A stretch of DNA of 40,564 bases from Bacilli bacterium (lineage in GTDB: Bacteria > Bacillota_I > Bacilli_A > RF39 > UBA660). The stretch is from assembly GCA_017940575.1 (NCBI GenBank), contig JAGAYJ010000032.1, positions 75,158 through 115,721 on the forward strand. The letters run 5' to 3'. The notes beneath the pieces were generated by a model. That model searched no databases and was not told the DNA's origin. It worked only from the letters and a program-made list of their open reading frames with translations. Both the position numbers and the translations under genes were made by a program. This document shows, in pieces, positions 40,269-40,564 of the stretch; position 1 is the first letter of the stretch; each line of letters starts with the position of its first letter.

Positions 40269-40564
40269 ATATTTGATATATCTTCTAAAGACATTCCTGA
40301 AACTTTTGAAATGATATTAATATCTATGTTTTCTTTTAACATATTCTTAACAACATTTATTTTTTCTTTTTCAATACCTTGTTCTATACCTTGTTCTATG
40401 CCTTGTTCTAAACCTTGCTCTAAACCTTTTTTCATGCCTTTTTCAATGCCTTTTTCAATGCCTTTTTCCATACCAATTTTCTCAGCATATTTCATCTTGG
40501 AATTATATACTTTTCTCTCTACTGCCTCAGCATTATATAATCCTATGATTTTTTTATCTTGGCT
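40253..40564 (-). CDS. Rpn-family (PD-(D/E)XK) protein, C-terminal part, cut by the window edge
   Basis: Reading on from the ATG at 40493-40495, the frame is open to the window edge (40564), so the visible 103 residues are the C-terminal part of a longer protein. They begin SQDKKIIGLYNAEAVERKVY, then a highly charged run of G-(I/L/M)-E-(K/Q)-G units (about 33-65), and end NVVKNMLKENIDINIISKVS with a short helical tail. That layout is usual for the C-terminus of Rpn/PD-(D/E)XK nuclease family proteins, often annotated as transposases or recombination-promoting nucleases. The nuclease core is outside the window, so activity cannot be judged. The G-E-K/Q repeats are expansion-prone. Confidence 0.65.
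   Translation of the reverse strand, partial: SQDKKIIGLYNAEAVERKVYNSKMKYAEKIGMEKGIEKGIEKGMKKGLEQGLEQGIEQGIEQGIEKEKINVVKNMLKENIDINIISKVSGMSLEDISNIKNSL

Noticed and set aside
40370-40470. Short direct repeats of about 12-15 bp (ccttgttctatacc-like)
   Set aside because: They encode the G-(I/L/M)-E-(K/Q) run of the Rpn-type protein and are not a CRISPR array or iteron.
1-40564. Reassigned UGA code, suggested by the AT-rich Mollicutes-like sequence
   Set aside because: radC, mreC and the paralogue ending at 13850 stop at TGA in overlap with the next gene, and tryptophan is coded by TGG in long genes.

Overview
The window is a strongly AT-rich, densely packed bacterial segment, almost all of it read from the minus strand up to about 35.0 kb. 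The gene content (aspS and leuS under T-boxes, rpmA with a Prp-cleaved leader, infC-rpmI-rplT, ftsY with ylxM, RNase J, SpoIVA, SpoVIF, YunB, SpoIVFA/FB) points to a low-GC member of the Bacillota, probably an uncultivated or gut-type Bacilli/Erysipelotrichia-like lineage that forms spores or recently did. UGA is used as a stop (radC, mreC, the paralogue ending at 13850), so this is the standard bacterial code and not a Mycoplasma code.

Layout. 1-3 kb: a partial membrane protein, a solitary AMP-forming ligase and a DUF2441-like protein. 3-5 kb: aspS behind an Asp T-box (specifier GAC). 5-9.7 kb: a compressed version of the Bacillus spoIIB-radC-mre-spoIVF-rplU-prp-rpmA region, here SPOR-like protein, radC, mreC, mreD, spoIVFA, spoIVFB, then rplU-prp-rpmA from its own consensus promoter and L21-type leader; maf, mreB, minC and minD are absent. 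9.8-11.7 kb: parE without parC. 11.7-16.6 kb: four tandem paralogues of an unrecognised repeat protein family, with two near-identical promoters that carry a palindrome over the -10 box. 16.7-18.1 kb: infC-rpmI-rplT behind an L20-type leader; L20 has an extra C-terminal Rho_N-like domain.

18.2-21.1 kb: a Leu T-box (specifier CTT) drives a small membrane protein and leuS. 21.2-25.5 kb: murC, a TtcA-like PP-loop protein with an unknown partner, and a DUF362 protein. 25.6-29.8 kb: a 1394-residue prepilin-like protein carrying four repeats of exactly 636 bp each. 29.9-33.7 kb: a lipoprotein, then ftsY, a small membrane protein, ylxM and a HerA-type ATPase. 33.7-38.4 kb: three coiled-coil/two-TM/coiled-coil proteins, RNase J, YutD and YunB. 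38.4-40.2 kb: spoVIF and spoIVA on the plus strand with mother-cell sigma-like promoters. The right edge cuts an Rpn-type (PD-(D/E)XK) protein.

Most transcription units end in an intrinsic terminator whose hairpin contains the stop codon of the last gene, and the next promoter often overlaps that hairpin. Several genes need starts different from the longest open frame because the first in-frame start lies in or upstream of the ribosome-binding site; corrected starts are given. The strongest candidates for something undescribed are the four-paralogue array with its duplicated operator-like promoter, the hairpin membrane-protein family, the extended L20 and the giant repeat pilin.
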